From assembly GCA_030737875.1 (NCBI GenBank), contig CM060922.1, forward strand, positions 757,031,603-757,095,602: a stretch of 64,000 bases of DNA, in the 5' to 3' direction. This document shows, piece by piece, positions 44,314 to 56,973 of this stretch. A program made the translations under genes and the position numbers. Position 1 is the stretch's first letter. Every line of letters begins with the position of its first letter. A model generated the notes under the pieces. It was not told the origin of the DNA. It made no database searches and saw nothing but the letters and a program-made list of their open reading frames with translations. Origin of the DNA: Allium sativum. Taxonomy: Eukaryota > Streptophyta > Magnoliopsida > Asparagales > Amaryllidaceae.

Positions 44314-45995
44314 ATGTCTGATTCATATTGGAATGATTATTCATCATTTTGGTGTTTATGGTTGATTGTACATGTTGCTATGACTTTATGGTATGCTTTG
44401 TGATTGATTAGAAAAGATAGAATGGTCGAAAACGCCGTCGTATAGCGTAAAACAGTCGCTGGAAAAATTGCAGAAAACTGTGTAGGAACCGGATTGGATC
44501 GGGGGGAGGAAGTACGACCCAACCTGCACGTGAAGCACCCCTTTCCACGAACCGCTGGTGGAGCCACGAAGCTTGAAGTTCTCTGACCCGAACCGCTTTC
44601 CCCGAACCATGGAACACGACGCAACTCCGACCCGACCTGGTGGAAGAAGAACGAACCGATCCGAACCACTCTGAGGAGCAGGGCCCGACCCGAACCGCTT
44701 GGTAGTCCACGTACTATGCTTGCACACCCGAACTGAGCCATGGAGCTACCCCAACCGAAGAGTACGACCCGAACGGATTGGTAGCCACGAATACGAACCA
44801 AGGATGCACAGAATCGAACCGATGATGGCTAGAGCATTTATCTCGACCGAACCGAACCGAAGATAAGTAGAATGGCTGAACCGATCCGAAGGAAATCAAA
44901 ACCCCGAGATGCAAAGGTAGTCCAAATAGGAAGTAGAACTTAGGATCCAGATGGAAGCCAATGAGTTAACTTCATGAGTTGGACTTTGCTGCGGGACGTG
45001 TGCTAAGGGGTTATCGATGTCCATAACTTTTATTCACTACCAAGACGGATGTTAGGCTACAGAATAGTGCAGTGGGGTAGTTATTACTCCATGGGGCGGA
45101 GTGATCGTAGCATGGATATGAGCCATTGCAGTGGAGTCGTCATGACTTCATGGGGCAGAGTGGACATAGCAAGAGATTAGTGGCTATAGATCAGTGCAGT
45201 GGATCCATCGTGACTCCATGGGGTAGAGTGATCATAGCAAAGGATTTGGGTGGTCAAAGCAGTGAATATCGTATGCTTTACACACTGAGAGAGAGATGTG
45301 AGGATGGTTGCTATGCTTGATTGTTTGACATCACTATGACATACACACCCCTCTCCCCGTACCTTTACACAATATGTTAGTTTCACCTTAGAGTATTGTA
45401 CGTATTGTTGTGCTAACTCTTTAGTTGCAGGTCCAGATTCAAGTATGGTTAGTTATACCTGTTATTGTTCTGTTTTGCTGCTTATCGCTCATACCAGACT
45501 TTTGTCTGACCCAGAGTTCTATGTCTCTTCTTATTACTCTGGGTGCTCCTAAACGAGCAGACTAGAGATAGGTTAGCTGGTTATACACAAGTAGCTGATC
45601 CGGAGACGAGCAGGAGGCTCCCATGTATTATCTACATATATTCTCCATGTGTTATTTCTGGTCACTGCTTGGGCATTAGTAGTGTACCTTTCCTTTCTTT
45701 TGCTTTAGAGACTATATTTTGAAGTTGTAATAATGATGTTGGATCATAAGTTGTATTTTGGATTTTGCTGCTATGATGGTTTAGTTTTCATCTTATGCAC
45801 TGTCTCTCCTATTTTATGTCAAAGTTATGTTATTATTATATTTTATCCCATGCGCTGTGAGACATTCTACAGGTTCCTTGTTAGTTCAAATTTCTTTCTT
45901 TTCCTTTCTTTGGCGACCGTCCCGTGCTGGTTGGACATCGGCACAGTGCATTTCAGGGAAATGTCGGCTGGTCCGGGGCGGGCTGTCACACACAT

Positions 45996-46873
45996 GAGTC
46001 AGGGATGAGTCAGAATTTTATCCAAAACCATTCGAATTTGAAAAAGAAAAAGTGGCGGCATTTCTCCCGCTCTACGGGGTCGACCCCCCTAGAGGGGTGT
46101 CGACCCACCCACAGGGGTGTCGACACCCCTAGGTCTGATGTGGCAGTCGGTTTCAGAGGGTCTGGCAGCTATATGTACGTGGTCATTTCTCTTGTTTTCT
46201 TCATTTAGAAATCATGATGGCCCAACTCTGCCGATATCTGAACTGAATCTAATCCTATCTTCTAAAACTGTCAACTTTGCAAATCAATTAGAGATTCAAG
46301 AGTGGATCTACAACCAACAAGCTTCTTTTCTAGTTCTATCCTCTTAGCCAGACAATGTGAGTTCTAGTTACTTTTAGATTCAAATGACTAAAAGTATAAC
46401 GTGATAGTACTGTGATTTGGATATGTCTTGAATCATAAATCTATATTATTCTTGGATCTCAAAATTCATTATGCAAGATCTATTTTTTTATAGATCTAAT
46501 TCACTCGTGATTAGTTTATCATGTCACCTTTGTGGATCCGAACCTTTGACAAGTTTGTGGTAAATTTGGGATTATCAGTATATGGAAAAGTGAACCTTTG
46601 TTTAGATCTAGATCATCATATTGTGATTAATTGAGATCTGTTATTATTGGACATATGAATTCTTATTTGGATCTGTTCATCCTAAGTATATTGGATCTAT
46701 TTTTATCATTATCCTTTTACTAGATCTATTTTTATGTCCACCTTATTATCATATTGTGATTAATTGAGATCTGTTAATATTGGACATATGAATTCTTATT
46801 TGGATTTATTGTAACTTGTGTGGCATTCTATGATGTGGATCTTGACCTTATTTGTGTTAGATCAATTTCTAAC
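45996..46873 (+). repeat. LTR of element E, second segment
   Basis: This continues the LTR interrupted by B. A GTCGAC dyad block at 46072-46135, preceded by GGCGGCATTTCTCCCGC, parallels LTRs G and D. Further on the sequence is built from GATCT-rich phrases, with two near-identical copies of about 60 bases at 46613-46673 and 46747-46805. A donor-like AATGTGAGT lies near 46356. Element A enters at CTAAC (46869-46873). Confidence 0.78.
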
Positions 46874-47218
46874 TGTGACGGCCCGCCCCGCACCAACCGA
46901 CACTTACTCCAAAAGTGCGCTGTACACATGTCCAGTTGGCATGGAACGGGTCGTGAGAAGCAAAGGGAAGAAGGAAATGAACATACAAAGAACCTGTAGA
47001 ATGTCTCACAGCGCATAGAATAAAATATAATAGTAACATACTTGACATAAAACAGGAGAGACAGTGCATAAGCTGAAAATCAGAACTAAACATCATAGCA
47101 GCGGAAATCCAAAATACAGCTTATTACAACTTTCAAACTGTCTCAAGCAAAAGCAAGATAAATGAGGTACACTACTAATGCCCAAGTAGCGACCACCAAC
47201 GACACAGGGAGAATGTGA

Positions 47219-47255
<37 letters not shown>

Positions 47256-49569
47256 GTGGAAGCCTCCTGCCCGCCTCAGCATCAGCTACTCGCGCATCAC
47301 CAGCTAACCTGTCTCTAGTCTGCTCGTGTGAGCACCCAGAGTAATAAGAGGAGACATAAAACTCTGGGTCAGACATAAAGCCTGGTATGAGCGATAAGCA
47401 TCTAAAGTGAACAATAACAGGTAGACTAAAACATACCTGAACCTGGACCTGCAACCAAAGAGTTAGCACTACATACTGTACAACACTCTAAGGTATCATA
47501 TCAAACAACATAAAGATACGGAGGTGGGGGAGGTGTGCATGTCATAGGGATGGCAAACAATCAAACATAGCATCCATCCTCACATCTCTCACTCAGTGCG
47601 TAAAGCATACGATATTCACCACTTCGATCACCCAACATTCCTTGCTACGATCACTTTGCCCCGTGAAGTCATAAATGGCTTCACTGCACTGATAACGTAG
47701 CCACTAATTCCTCCCTATGTCCACTTGCCCCATGGAGTTATTCACTCCATCTGCGCTGGCTCATAGCCTTACTAATCCTTACTATGTCCACTTGCCCCAT
47801 GGAGTTATTCACCCCATCTGTGCTGGCTCATAGTCTTACTACGCATCACCTTGCCCCTCAGGTCATAATGACCCTACTGCACTGATAACGTAGTCTTGCT
47901 ACCATCACCTTGCCCCTCAGGTCGTAATGACCCTACTGCACTGATAAGTAGCCCATCATTCTTAGTGGTGAATCGAAGTTATGAACGTCGACAACTCCTT
48001 AGCACACGTCCCGCAGCAAAGTCCAACCATGAAGTGAACTCGTTGGTTCCCAACTGGTTCCGGGATCCTGAGCTCTAACTTCCCCTATTGGACTACCTTT
48101 GCATCTCGGGTTATTGGTCAATACTGGGTCGGGTCGGGTTCTTCCTCAGGTCATCGGTTCGGGTCGGCATTCCTCTGGGTTCGAGTCAGCTGCTTCTTCT
48201 TCTTCGGGTCGGGTCGGTGCTTCCTTTCGGGTCGGGTCGGTTCCTTCTTGGTTTGTGCTTTCGATCCGTCTTCATGCTCCCCTTCATATGCTCCTATCTG
48301 ATCCGCTTTTGTGCTCCTGCTCTGATTCGCCTTTGTGTTTCCGATCCGATCCGTCCCCTTCGATCCGATCCGTCTTCCTCTATCCGATCCGATCTGTCTT
48401 CCTCTATCCGATCCGATCCCAGTTTAGCTAGCGTGGCCTTCCTTTTTGCCACTTTTCCCAAGTGTTGGGTTCCGATCCGATCAAATTATTTGCTCAGTTC
48501 AACATATCCGATCCGAGCCCCCTTATCCGATCCGATCCGAACTCTGCACTGTTTTCTGAAACTATTCCAGCAAGTGTTTACGCCATTCGACGACGTTTTC
48601 GACCATTCTAACTATTGGAATCAATCACAAAGCATTTCATACAGTCATAGCAACATGCATAATCAACCACAAACATCATTCACATCAATATCAAAGGTTA
48701 AAATGGATCAAACATACCCAAAATCCCATATTTCCCCTTAAGCATGTTTAGGTGAAACTAATGATGGGATTAGCAAAACTTAACCAAATTAACCCAAATT
48801 CATATCAGAGGTCTAAAACATCATTTAAGAATTTATGAACATTTTTCCAGAATTTTATCATGCTTAAATTCGCTAATTAGCACTAATCACCCCTAATTAG
48901 CCATAATTAGTGTAAAACTATGCAAATCACTCACCTTAGCCACAAAATAAACTAAGATCTGAAATGATTCTCTGATTTGATGCGAATTTCAATACCAAAC
49001 AGCAGCTCCTTTGTTGATTTGGTGAAGATCCTTCTTGATTAGGGGTTGCTAAGCCAAATCCTTAACCTAAAGGTGATTTGGAGGTGATTTAGAGGTTGGA
49101 GGCCATTTTTAGGGATCCTTGGTGATAAGTGGAGGCTAGAAAACTGAAATGGAATGATTCTCCATCTCATTTCAGCCCTCCCATAACCCTAATCCCGAAA
49201 TGGGTTATGGGCCTACTTGCTAATCACCCGATTTGGCCCGGTTAAGCAGTTTTTCACCCTCCAAACCTTGTTTCAGCCATATCTCCCAAACGGTAAGTCC
49301 GTTTGGCTAGTGTGACCACTCTACGGAAAGAGAAACTATCAAACGAATCAAATGGAAGTGGTTTCAGGTCAAAATTCCTTTCCAATCAAAAGTTATGGCC
49401 AAAACAGTACCAATTAGGGGCAAAATGGTCATTTAAAAATCGACAAAAATCATAAGCATGGGAAATGACTCTAATAGATGTTTCCCAAAGTTACATGACC
49501 ATACAACTTCACATGGGAAAGAAATAAATATTCTACGATCCTATGATGTGTAGAATACGGGTCATTACA
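46874..49569 (-). repeat. 3' LTR of element A (2,696 bp)
   Basis: It is identical in layout to 54303-56968. It holds a (TA)n run at 47222-47250, tandem units around CCCCATGGAGTTATTCAC and CCTTGCCCCTCAGGTC (47640-47960), a GGGTCGGGTCGG and CCGATCCGATCC field (48120-48545), the dyad GGGTCAGACATAAAGCCTGG (47366-47385) and a donor-like AAG/GTGAGT on the minus strand near 48940. Frames such as 48088-48741 (rich in SDPIR/SIRSD) are produced by the pentamer field and are not genes. Confidence 0.95.
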
Positions 49570-49600
49570 CTCTTCCCCCCTTAAGAAATTTCGCCCCCGA
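49570..49600 (-). other. Polypurine tract of element A
   Basis: The minus strand reads TTTCGGGGGCGAAATTTCTT then AAGGGGGGAAGAG, abutting the LTR start TGTAATGACCC. Confidence 0.9.
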
Positions 49601-50524
49601 AATTCCCTAATCCAAACATATACAAAGGTTCCCGCATGCCTATCAATCATAAAACAACAATCAAACATGCAAACGAGCAAAACAAGTCTATCCTAGCATG
49701 CGGAAAACTAAATTGCAAAATAAATCTTACCAGGCAAAGAGTTCTGGATATGCCTTCCTAATGCTTTCTTCTGTCTCCCAAGTACAATCATTCTCGTCCT
49801 CGCCCCACTGAACCTTGACTAGCTTCACCGACTTCCTTCGAAGTTGCTTCGTATCGTGCCCCACAATACGAATCGGCTTGCGGTTCCCAACCGCCTCGGG
49901 TTCTACTTCGAAGTCCTCTAACTGATCAGGTGAAATAGTCACATTTGAGTCGTGAACGAACTTCCTTAGTTGGGAAACATGAAACACATTATGAACTCCT
50001 GTCATCTTCTCTGGTAAGCCAACTCTATACGCCAAATTCCCGACTAGTTCAAGAACAGGGAACGGGCCAACAAATCTTGGTGCCAGCTTGCCTCTCCTGC
50101 CAAATCGAACCACGCTCTTCAACGGAGAGATCTTGACAAACACCAAGTCACCAACGGAGAATTTCAAGTCTCTTCTCCTCTTATCAGCATAACTCTTCTG
50201 CCTATCCTGAGCAACTTTCATTCGTTGCTGAATGATCTTGATCTTATCGGAAGTTTCTCTCACCACATCTGGTCCAAGCACAAACTTCTCGCCAGTCTCT
50301 ATCCAACATGATGGTGAGTTACACGGTCTTCCGTACAAAGCTTCATATGGAGCCATACCGATACTGGATTGGTAGCTATTATTATATGCAAACTCTACTA
50401 GATGCAAATGGTCATCCCATGATCCACCGAAATCCAATATACACGCTCTCAAGAGATCTTCCAATATACGATTCACCCTCTCCGTCTGACCGTCGGTCTG
50501 AGGGTGATATGCGGTACTGAGATG

Positions 50525-50527
50525 TTA
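50525..50527 (-). other. Nonsense codon (TAA) in the integrase core of element A
   Basis: It falls where B reads a leucine (GSELHLSTAYHP), a single-base change from TTA. It separates the first two catalytic aspartates from the glutamate. Confidence 0.88.
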
Positions 50528-51742
50528 TCCTGACCCTAGAGCCTCTTGTAAGATCTTCCAAAACCCACTAGTGAACAATGGGTCTCGGTCACTCACAATG
50601 CTTTTAGGTACTCCATGAAATCTCACTACCCACTTCATATACAATTCTGCCAACTTGGCTGCTGTTCTGGTCGATTTGACTGGTATAAATCTTGCGCTCT
50701 TAGTCAATCGATCCACAATTACCCAAATGCTATCATGTCCCGATCTAGTCCTTGGTAAACCATCGATGAAATCCATCGAGACTTGCTCCCATTTCCATTC
50801 GGGAATTTCTAATGGTTGCAATAACCCACTAGGCTTCTTTTGCTCGGCTTTAACTAGCTGGCAATTCATGCATTTGGATATAAACTTTCCAACGTCTCTT
50901 TTCATCCCTTCCCAGTAGTAAGTCCGTCTCATGTCTCGATACATCTTATTACCACCGGGATGTATAGTCAGTTTTGAGTGATGACATTCTCTAAGCACTT
51001 CATCTCTCAAACCATTCACGTTGGGCACAACTAGTCTTCCATCCTTCCGAAGCCATCCGTCTCGATCAAGCCCATACACATTCATCACCTCATCAACTCC
51101 CATCTCTAACTTGGAGATGATTTCCAATAGGTTGGGATCGTCCCTCTGATTAGAACCAATCCGCTCTATCAAAGTGGGTCGGATCGTCAAACTAGCTAGC
51201 ATAACTGGATCCAATTCGCACTTTGGTCTGAAATCAAACCCCGCGATATACTCCAGTTGCTTCCATTCAAGAAACATTGCCCCTAAGCTGGCATGTCTCT
51301 TACTCAAGGCATCGGCTACCACATTACCCTTCCCAGGTGTATACGCGATATCAAAATCATACGAAGCCAAGAACTCTAACCATCTCTGATGACGGAGATT
51401 CAGATCTTTCTGAGAGAAGAGATACTTTAACGATTTATGATCAGTAAACAGCTCAAATCTTTCTCCCAAGAGGTAATGTCTCCACATCTTCAGCGCAAAT
51501 ACAATCGCTGCCAATTCCAAATCATGGGTAGGATACTTCTTCTCATGCGGCTTTAGCTGTCGACTAGCATAAGCTACAACCCTACCTCCTTGCATCAATA
51601 CTGCACCCAGTCCGGTACCACAAGCATCTGTGTATACCGTCATCTCTTCATTCCCTTTAGGAATGACTAACACTGGCGCACGCGTCAACCTCTCCTTTAG
51701 ACTCTTGAAGGCATCCTCACACACTCCGTCCCAGACGAAGGA

Positions 51743-51745
51743 CTA
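51743..51745 (-). other. Nonsense codon (TAG) between RT and RNase H of element A
   Basis: B has a glutamine codon at the equivalent position ([10 protein letters not shown]) and C has KNQAYVW, so this is CAG to TAG by one transition. The frame continues unchanged afterwards. Confidence 0.88.
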
Positions 51746-54106
51746 ATTCTTCTTAGTCAACTGAGTCAACGGTGCTGTTATCTTGGAGAAGTCCTGGATA
51801 AACTTACGATAATATCCAGCTAATCCCAAGAAACTTCTTACATCTGTTGCATTCTTGGGTGTAGGCCAATCCTGTACCGTAGCCACCTTCGCAGGGTCCA
51901 CGGCAATACCACACTCTGAAACAACATGACCCAAGAATCTTACTTCCCTTCTCCAAAAATGACACTTAGAGAATTTCGCTTTCAATTGGTGTTTCCTCAA
52001 CACCTCCATCACTGTCCTCAAGTGTCCCTTGTGTTCCTCCTCTGTCCTTGAGTAAACAAGGATATCATCCACGAACACAAGAACAAACTTATTCAACTGA
52101 TCTCTGAATACTCGATTCATAAGATCCACAAAATAGGCTGGTGCATTGGTCAACCCAAATGGCATAACCAACCACTCATAAAATCCAGACGGCGTCCTAA
52201 ATGCCGTTTTCGGAACACTCTCATCTGCTACCCGAAGCTGATGAAATCTTGTCGCGAGGTCCAACTGGGAGAACACTCTTGCTCCTTCCAGCTGATCAAA
52301 CAAATTATCTATCCGCGGTAGAGGATACTTATTCTTCCTCGTCACCTTATTCAACTCGTGATATTCCACACACAAACGAAGGGAACCATCTGCCTTAGTG
52401 GCAAACACAACTGGTGCTCCCCACTCGGAGACACTCCTTCTAATCAATCCCTTCTTCAAAAGATTGCTGACTTGCACCCCGAGCTCTCGCTGCTCCTTTG
52501 GTGCCATACGACGAAGTGGCATCACTATAGGTCTGGCATCTTTCACTAAATCAATACGGAACTCAATCTCTCGGTGCGGTGGAAGCCCGGTCACCTCCTC
52601 GAAGACGTCCGTATACTGGCCAACCACGGGCACATCTGACAACTCATCCTGCGGGATGTCGAGGGAATTCACAAAACTAGCCATAACCCCATCACTAGGT
52701 AGGCTACCAAACACTACCCTCCGCCCATCATCCGCCCTCACTGTCACCAAAAAGCCCTCACAGTCTACCACCACCCCGTATCTTTGGAGCCAATCGACTC
52801 CCAATATAATGCCATACCCAGTAAAGCCAAAAACAAAGCAATCACATACAAACATACATCCATGACTCGATAAGACCAAATTCCTGTAAATCATACTAAG
52901 GCTAGTCGAACCACCAATCGGGTTCGTCACAATCAATGGTCTATCGACTATCTCGGGTTCCAGTCCCAACCTATCTACCAGGTCACTAGATATGAAGGAA
53001 CGGGAAGCCCCAGTATCAAACAAAACTCGAACTGGAATATCATAAATAGAAAGCATACCTTGAATAACAACATTCTTTCCTTTCTCCGCCGCAGTTGGGG
53101 CATTCGACGAAGAAGGAATAGCATCAAGAGCATATGCTTTCACAATCTGCTTCTCCTTAAGAGGTTGCGGACACTTATCTTTCTGATGTCCCACTTGACC
53201 ACAGTTGTAGCACTTCCTTTCCGCTGGCTTGGCCCGACATTCTTTAGCATAATGGCCCTTCTTTCCACAGCTGAAGCACTCAACATCCTTCTTGCTCTTT
53301 TTCTGGCCACCTTTAGATTGGTCTTGCTTCCTCTTATTCTGAGAGCTATTCTTGCCTCCACCACCTACTTGCGGCTTTGGCCCTTCTGCAGATGCAGCCT
53401 CAGTCTTTGACTTAGGGTAAAGACTCTCTGATCTCAAAGCTTTCCCCACAATCGATTCAAAAGTCTCATCGATGTGATTAATAAGCCTCTCCCCCAAGTA
53501 CCCATCCAAACCAGTAATGAACTTCTCATTCTTCTTTTCAGGAGTATCGATAAGAGATAGTCCATATTTCGACAAAGTGTCGAACTCAGCAATATAATCA
53601 GAAACTGCCCTCCCATTCTGCTTCAGTTCCAAGAACCTCTTAAACAACACTGACTTCTGGGCAGCTGGAATGAACTTCTCGCTAAAGCGAGCCTTGAACT
53701 GAACCCAAGTAACCTGGTCCTCTGGAGTAGCTATTCTAATAGCATTCCACCAATTCATCGCTCGCCCTTGCAGCTGACGAGACGCTAGCCTTCTCTTCAT
53801 TGCATCCTCAAGACCCAAGTCATCAAAGATACGATCACAGCTATCCATCCAATCTTGAACATCCGTGGCCGACTCCGTCCCGTGGAACGGTTTCCCACCA
53901 AGATTAGTGTAATCCTTGCACAACTTGGCGAAATCGACCCTAGGCGCCTGCACTACTGGGCCATCACCAACTCCGGGATTGGGAACTGCCCCTTGCACTT
54001 CTCTAAGCATGTCTCTCATGAGGTTGGTAAACATCGCCCTCATGTCAGCGGCATTCCCATTATTGGCCCCTCTACCAGTACCTCTAACATGTCGGCTCAT
54101 CGTCAA

Positions 54107-54122
54107 TCTGAAAAAGGGAAAC
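54107..54122 (-). promoter_or_regulatory. Putative splice acceptor before gag of element A
   Basis: The minus strand reads TTTCCCTTTTTCAG then ATTGACG and the ATG at 54100. The donor-like AAG/GTAAGT in the 5' LTR (GT at 56333-56332) would give an intron of about 2.2 kb that removes most of the LTR leader and the primer site from gag mRNA. Confidence 0.45.
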
Positions 54123-54288
54123 GATTAACGACCCCATAGTGGTACTAGTGCAGTGCAACTTCATTCCTATACTACTAGTAGTATATATATACATAGCTTT
54201 TGAAAACCAAAGTAATCACAAATACGCGCTCTCATATACGTACTAACTCTCCCTAGTGTCTTTCCCTAGGTTAACTACGCAACCTAGA

Positions 54289-54300
54289 GCTCTGATACCA
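54289..54300 (-). other. Primer binding site of element A
   Basis: TGGTATCAGAGC on the minus strand, two bases inside the 5' LTR; a perfect initiator tRNA-Met site. Confidence 0.95.
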
Positions 54301-54302
54301 AG

Positions 54303-56968
54303 TGTGACGGCCCGCCCCGCACCAACCGACACTTACTCCAAAAGTGCGCTGTACACATGTCCAGTTGGCATGGAACGGGTCGTGAGAAGGAAAGGGAAGA
54401 AGGAAATGAACATACAAAGAACCTGTAGAATGTCTCACAGCGCATAGAATAAAATATAATAGTAACATACTTGACATAAAATAGGAGAGACAGTGCATAA
54501 GCTGAAAATCAGAACTAAACATCATAGCAGCGGAAATCCAAAATACAGCTTATTACAACTTTCAAACTGTCTCAAGCAAAAGCAAGATAAATGAGGTACA
54601 CTACTAATGCCCAAGTAGCGACCACCAACGACACAGGGAGAATGTGAATGTATATATATATATATATATATATAATACGTGGAAGCCTCCTGCCCGCCTC
54701 AGCATCAGCTACTCGCGCATCACCAGCTAACCTGTCTCTAGTCTGCTCGTGTGAGCACCCAGAGTAATAAGAGGAGACATAAAACTCTGGGTCAGACATA
54801 AAGCCTGGTATGAGCGATAAGCATCTAAAGTGAACAATAACAGGTAGACTAAAACATACCTGAACCTGGACCTGCAACCAAAGAGTTAGCACTACATACT
54901 GTACAACACTCTAAGGTATCATATCAAACAACATAAAGATACGGAGGTGGGGGAGGTGTGCATGTCATAGGGATGGCAAACAATCAAACATAGCATCCAT
55001 CCTCACATCTCTCACTCAGTGCGTAAAGCATACGATATTCACCACTTCGATCACCCAACATTCCTTGCTACGATCACTTTGCCCCGTGAAGTCATAAATG
55101 GCTTCACTGCACTGATAACGTAGCCACTAATTCCTCGCTATGTCCACTTGCCCCATGGAGTTATTCACTCCATCTGCGCTGGCTCATAGCCTTACTAATC
55201 CTTACTATGTCCACTTGCCCCATGGAGTTATTCACCCCATCTGCGCTGGCTCATAGTCTTACTACGCATCACCTTGCCCCTCAGGTCATAATGACCCTAC
55301 TGCACTGATAACGTAGTCTTGCTACCATCACCTTGCCCCTTAGGTCGTAATGACCCTACTGCACTGATAAGTAGCCCATCATTCTTAGTGGTGAATCGAA
55401 GTTATGAACGTCGACAACTCCTTAGCACACGTCCCGCAGCAAAGTCCAACCATGAAGTGAACTCGTTGGTTCCCAACTGGTTCCGGGATCCTGAGCTCTA
55501 ACTTCCCCTATTGGACTACCTTTGCATCTCGGGTTATTGGTCAATACTGGGTCGGGTCGGGTTCTTCCTCAGGTCATCGGTTCGGGTCGGCATTCCTCTG
55601 GGTTCGAGTCAGCTGCTTCTTCTTCTTCGGGTCGGGTCGGTGCTTCCTTTCGGGTCGGGTCGGTTCCTTCTTGGTTTGTGCTTTCGATCCGTCTTCATGC
55701 TCCCCTTCATATGCTCATATCCGATCCGCTTTTGTGCTCCTGCTCTGATTCGCCTTTGTGTTTCCGATCCGATCCGTCCCCTTCGATCCGATCCGTCTTC
55801 CTCTATCCGATCCGATCCCAGTTTAGCTAGCGTGGCCTTCCTTTTTGCCACTTTTCCCAAGTGTTGGGTTCCGATCCGATCAAATTATTTGCTCAGTTCA
55901 ACATATCCGATCCGAGCCCCCTTATCCGATCCGATCCGAACTCTACACTGTTTTCTGAAACTATTCCAGCAAGTGTTTACGCCATTCGACGACGTTTTCG
56001 ACCATTCTAACTATTGGAATCAATCACAAAGCATTTCATACAGTCATAGCAACATGCATAATCAACCACAAACATCATTCACATCAATATCATAGGTTAA
56101 AATGGATCAAACATACCCAAAATCCCATATTTCCCCTTAAGCATGTTTAGGTGAAACTAATGATGGGATTAGCAAAACTTAACCAAATTAACCCAAATTC
56201 ATATCAGAGGTCTAAAACATCATTTAAGAATTTATGAACATTTTTCCAGAATTTTATCATGCTTAAATTCGCTAATTAGCACTAATCACCCATAATTAGC
56301 CATAATTAGTGTAAAACTATGCAAATCACTTACCTTAGCCACAAAATAAACTAAGATCTGAAATGATTCTCTGATTTGATGCGAATTTCAATACCAAACA
56401 GCAGCTCCTTTGTTGATTTGGTGAAGATCCTTCTTGATTAGGGGTTGCTAAGCCAAATCCTTAACCTAAAGGTGATTTGGAGGTGATTTAGAGGTTGGAG
56501 GCCATTTTTAGGGATCCTTGGTGATAAGTGGAGGCTAGAAAACTGAAATGGAATGATTCTCCATCTCATTTCAGCCCTCCCATAACCCTAATCCCGAAAT
56601 GGGTTATGGGCCTACTTGCTAATCACCCGATTTGGCCCGGTTAAGCAGTTTTTCACCCTCCAAACCTTGTTTCAGCCATATCTCCCAAACGGTAAGTCCG
56701 TTTGGCTAGTGTGACCACTCTACGGAAAGAGAAACTATCAAACGAATCAAATGGAAGTGGTTTCAGGTCAAAATTCCTTTCCAATCAAAAGTTATGGCCA
56801 AAACAGTACCAACTAGGGGCAAAATGGTCATTTAAAAATCGACAAAAATCATAAGCATGGGAAATGACTCTAATAGATGTTTCCCAAAGTTACATGACCA
56901 TACAACTTCACATGGGAAAGAAATAAATATTCTACGATCCTATGATGTGTAGAATACGGGTCATTACA
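54303..56968 (-). repeat. 5' LTR of element A (2,666 bp)
   Basis: It is nearly identical to 46874-49569. It has a shorter (TA)n near 54651-54674, and one CTATCCGATCC-type unit is missing near 55800. The dyad GGGTCAGACATAAAGCCTGG is at 54789-54808. The splice-donor-like site reads AAG/GTAAGT here (56328-56336, minus) against GTGAGT in the 3' copy, so both versions keep the donor consensus. Confidence 0.95.
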
Positions 56969-56973
56969 CTAAC

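Larger units (their letters stand above)
35983..45990 (+). mobile_element. Element B: full-length Ty3/gypsy chromovirus, inactive
   Basis: The ends are TGTAATGACCC (35983) and GGCTGTCACA (45990), flanked by the perfect 5 bp duplication CACAT (35978-35982, 45991-45995). The order is 5' LTR, primer site, gag, protease, RT, RNase H, integrase, chromodomain, polypurine tract and 3' LTR. It is the same family as A, in opposite orientation. Gag-pol has stops, at least four frameshifts and a deletion of roughly 120-130 bases at the RT/RNase H junction. The LTRs differ in length because the 3' LTR gained a plastid-derived patch. It is inserted in the E LTR. Confidence 0.95.
43172..45990 (+). repeat. 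3' LTR of element B (2,819 bp) with a plastid insert
   Basis: TGTAACGACCC...GGGCTGTCACA. It matches the 5' LTR throughout except where about 86 bases (equivalent to 36739-36824) are replaced by about 375 foreign bases at 43932-44306. That accounts for the length difference. The donor-like AAG/GTGAGT is intact here (43802-43810), unlike in the 5' copy. The dyad CCAGACTTTTGTCTGACC is at 45493-45510. Confidence 0.93.
49727..54100 (-). pseudogene. gag-pol: gag-pol polyprotein gene of element A, interrupted by two stop codons
   Basis: One reading frame runs from the ATG at 54100 to the stop at 49727. Approximate residues counted from the in-frame TTG at 54106: gag core 55-180 (GGKPFHGTE...VQDWMDSC), CCHC knuckles 277-290 and 299-312, protease LFDTGAS 362-368, RT 530-700 with box FVDD 678-681. 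Then TAG at 51745-51743 interrupts KKN/SFVWDG. RNase H follows ([25 protein letters not shown]), then the integrase HHCC region and core ([16 protein letters not shown]). TAA at 50527-50525 falls before the catalytic glutamate of QTERVNR. The last 249-residue stretch holds the integrase C-terminus and the chromodomain (KLVKVQWGEDENDCTWETEE). Some family positions are unusual, such as [10 protein letters not shown]. The protein would copy and insert the element; as it stands it would stop after RT. Confidence 0.95.
46874..56968 (-). mobile_element. Element A: nearly intact, recently inserted Ty3/gypsy chromovirus
   Basis: The 10,095 bp element has ends TGTGACGG (46874) and GGGTCATTACA (56968) and a perfect 5 bp duplication CTAAC (46869-46873 and 56969-56973). 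On the minus strand it has 5' LTR, primer site, a single long gag-pol frame with chromodomain, polypurine tract and 3' LTR. The LTRs differ by about 14 substitutions (by eye), a shorter TA run and the loss of one 24 bp unit, all of which points to a young insertion. Two in-frame nonsense codons (51743-51745 and 50525-50527) are the only breaks seen in the polyprotein. Confidence 0.96.

Noticed and set aside
48088..48741. 217-residue frame rich in SDPIR/SIRSD (also 55511-56095)
   Set aside because: It is a translation of the CCGATCC pentamer field in the LTR of A, present in both LTRs and changing length with unit number. It has no domain or codon pattern of a gene.
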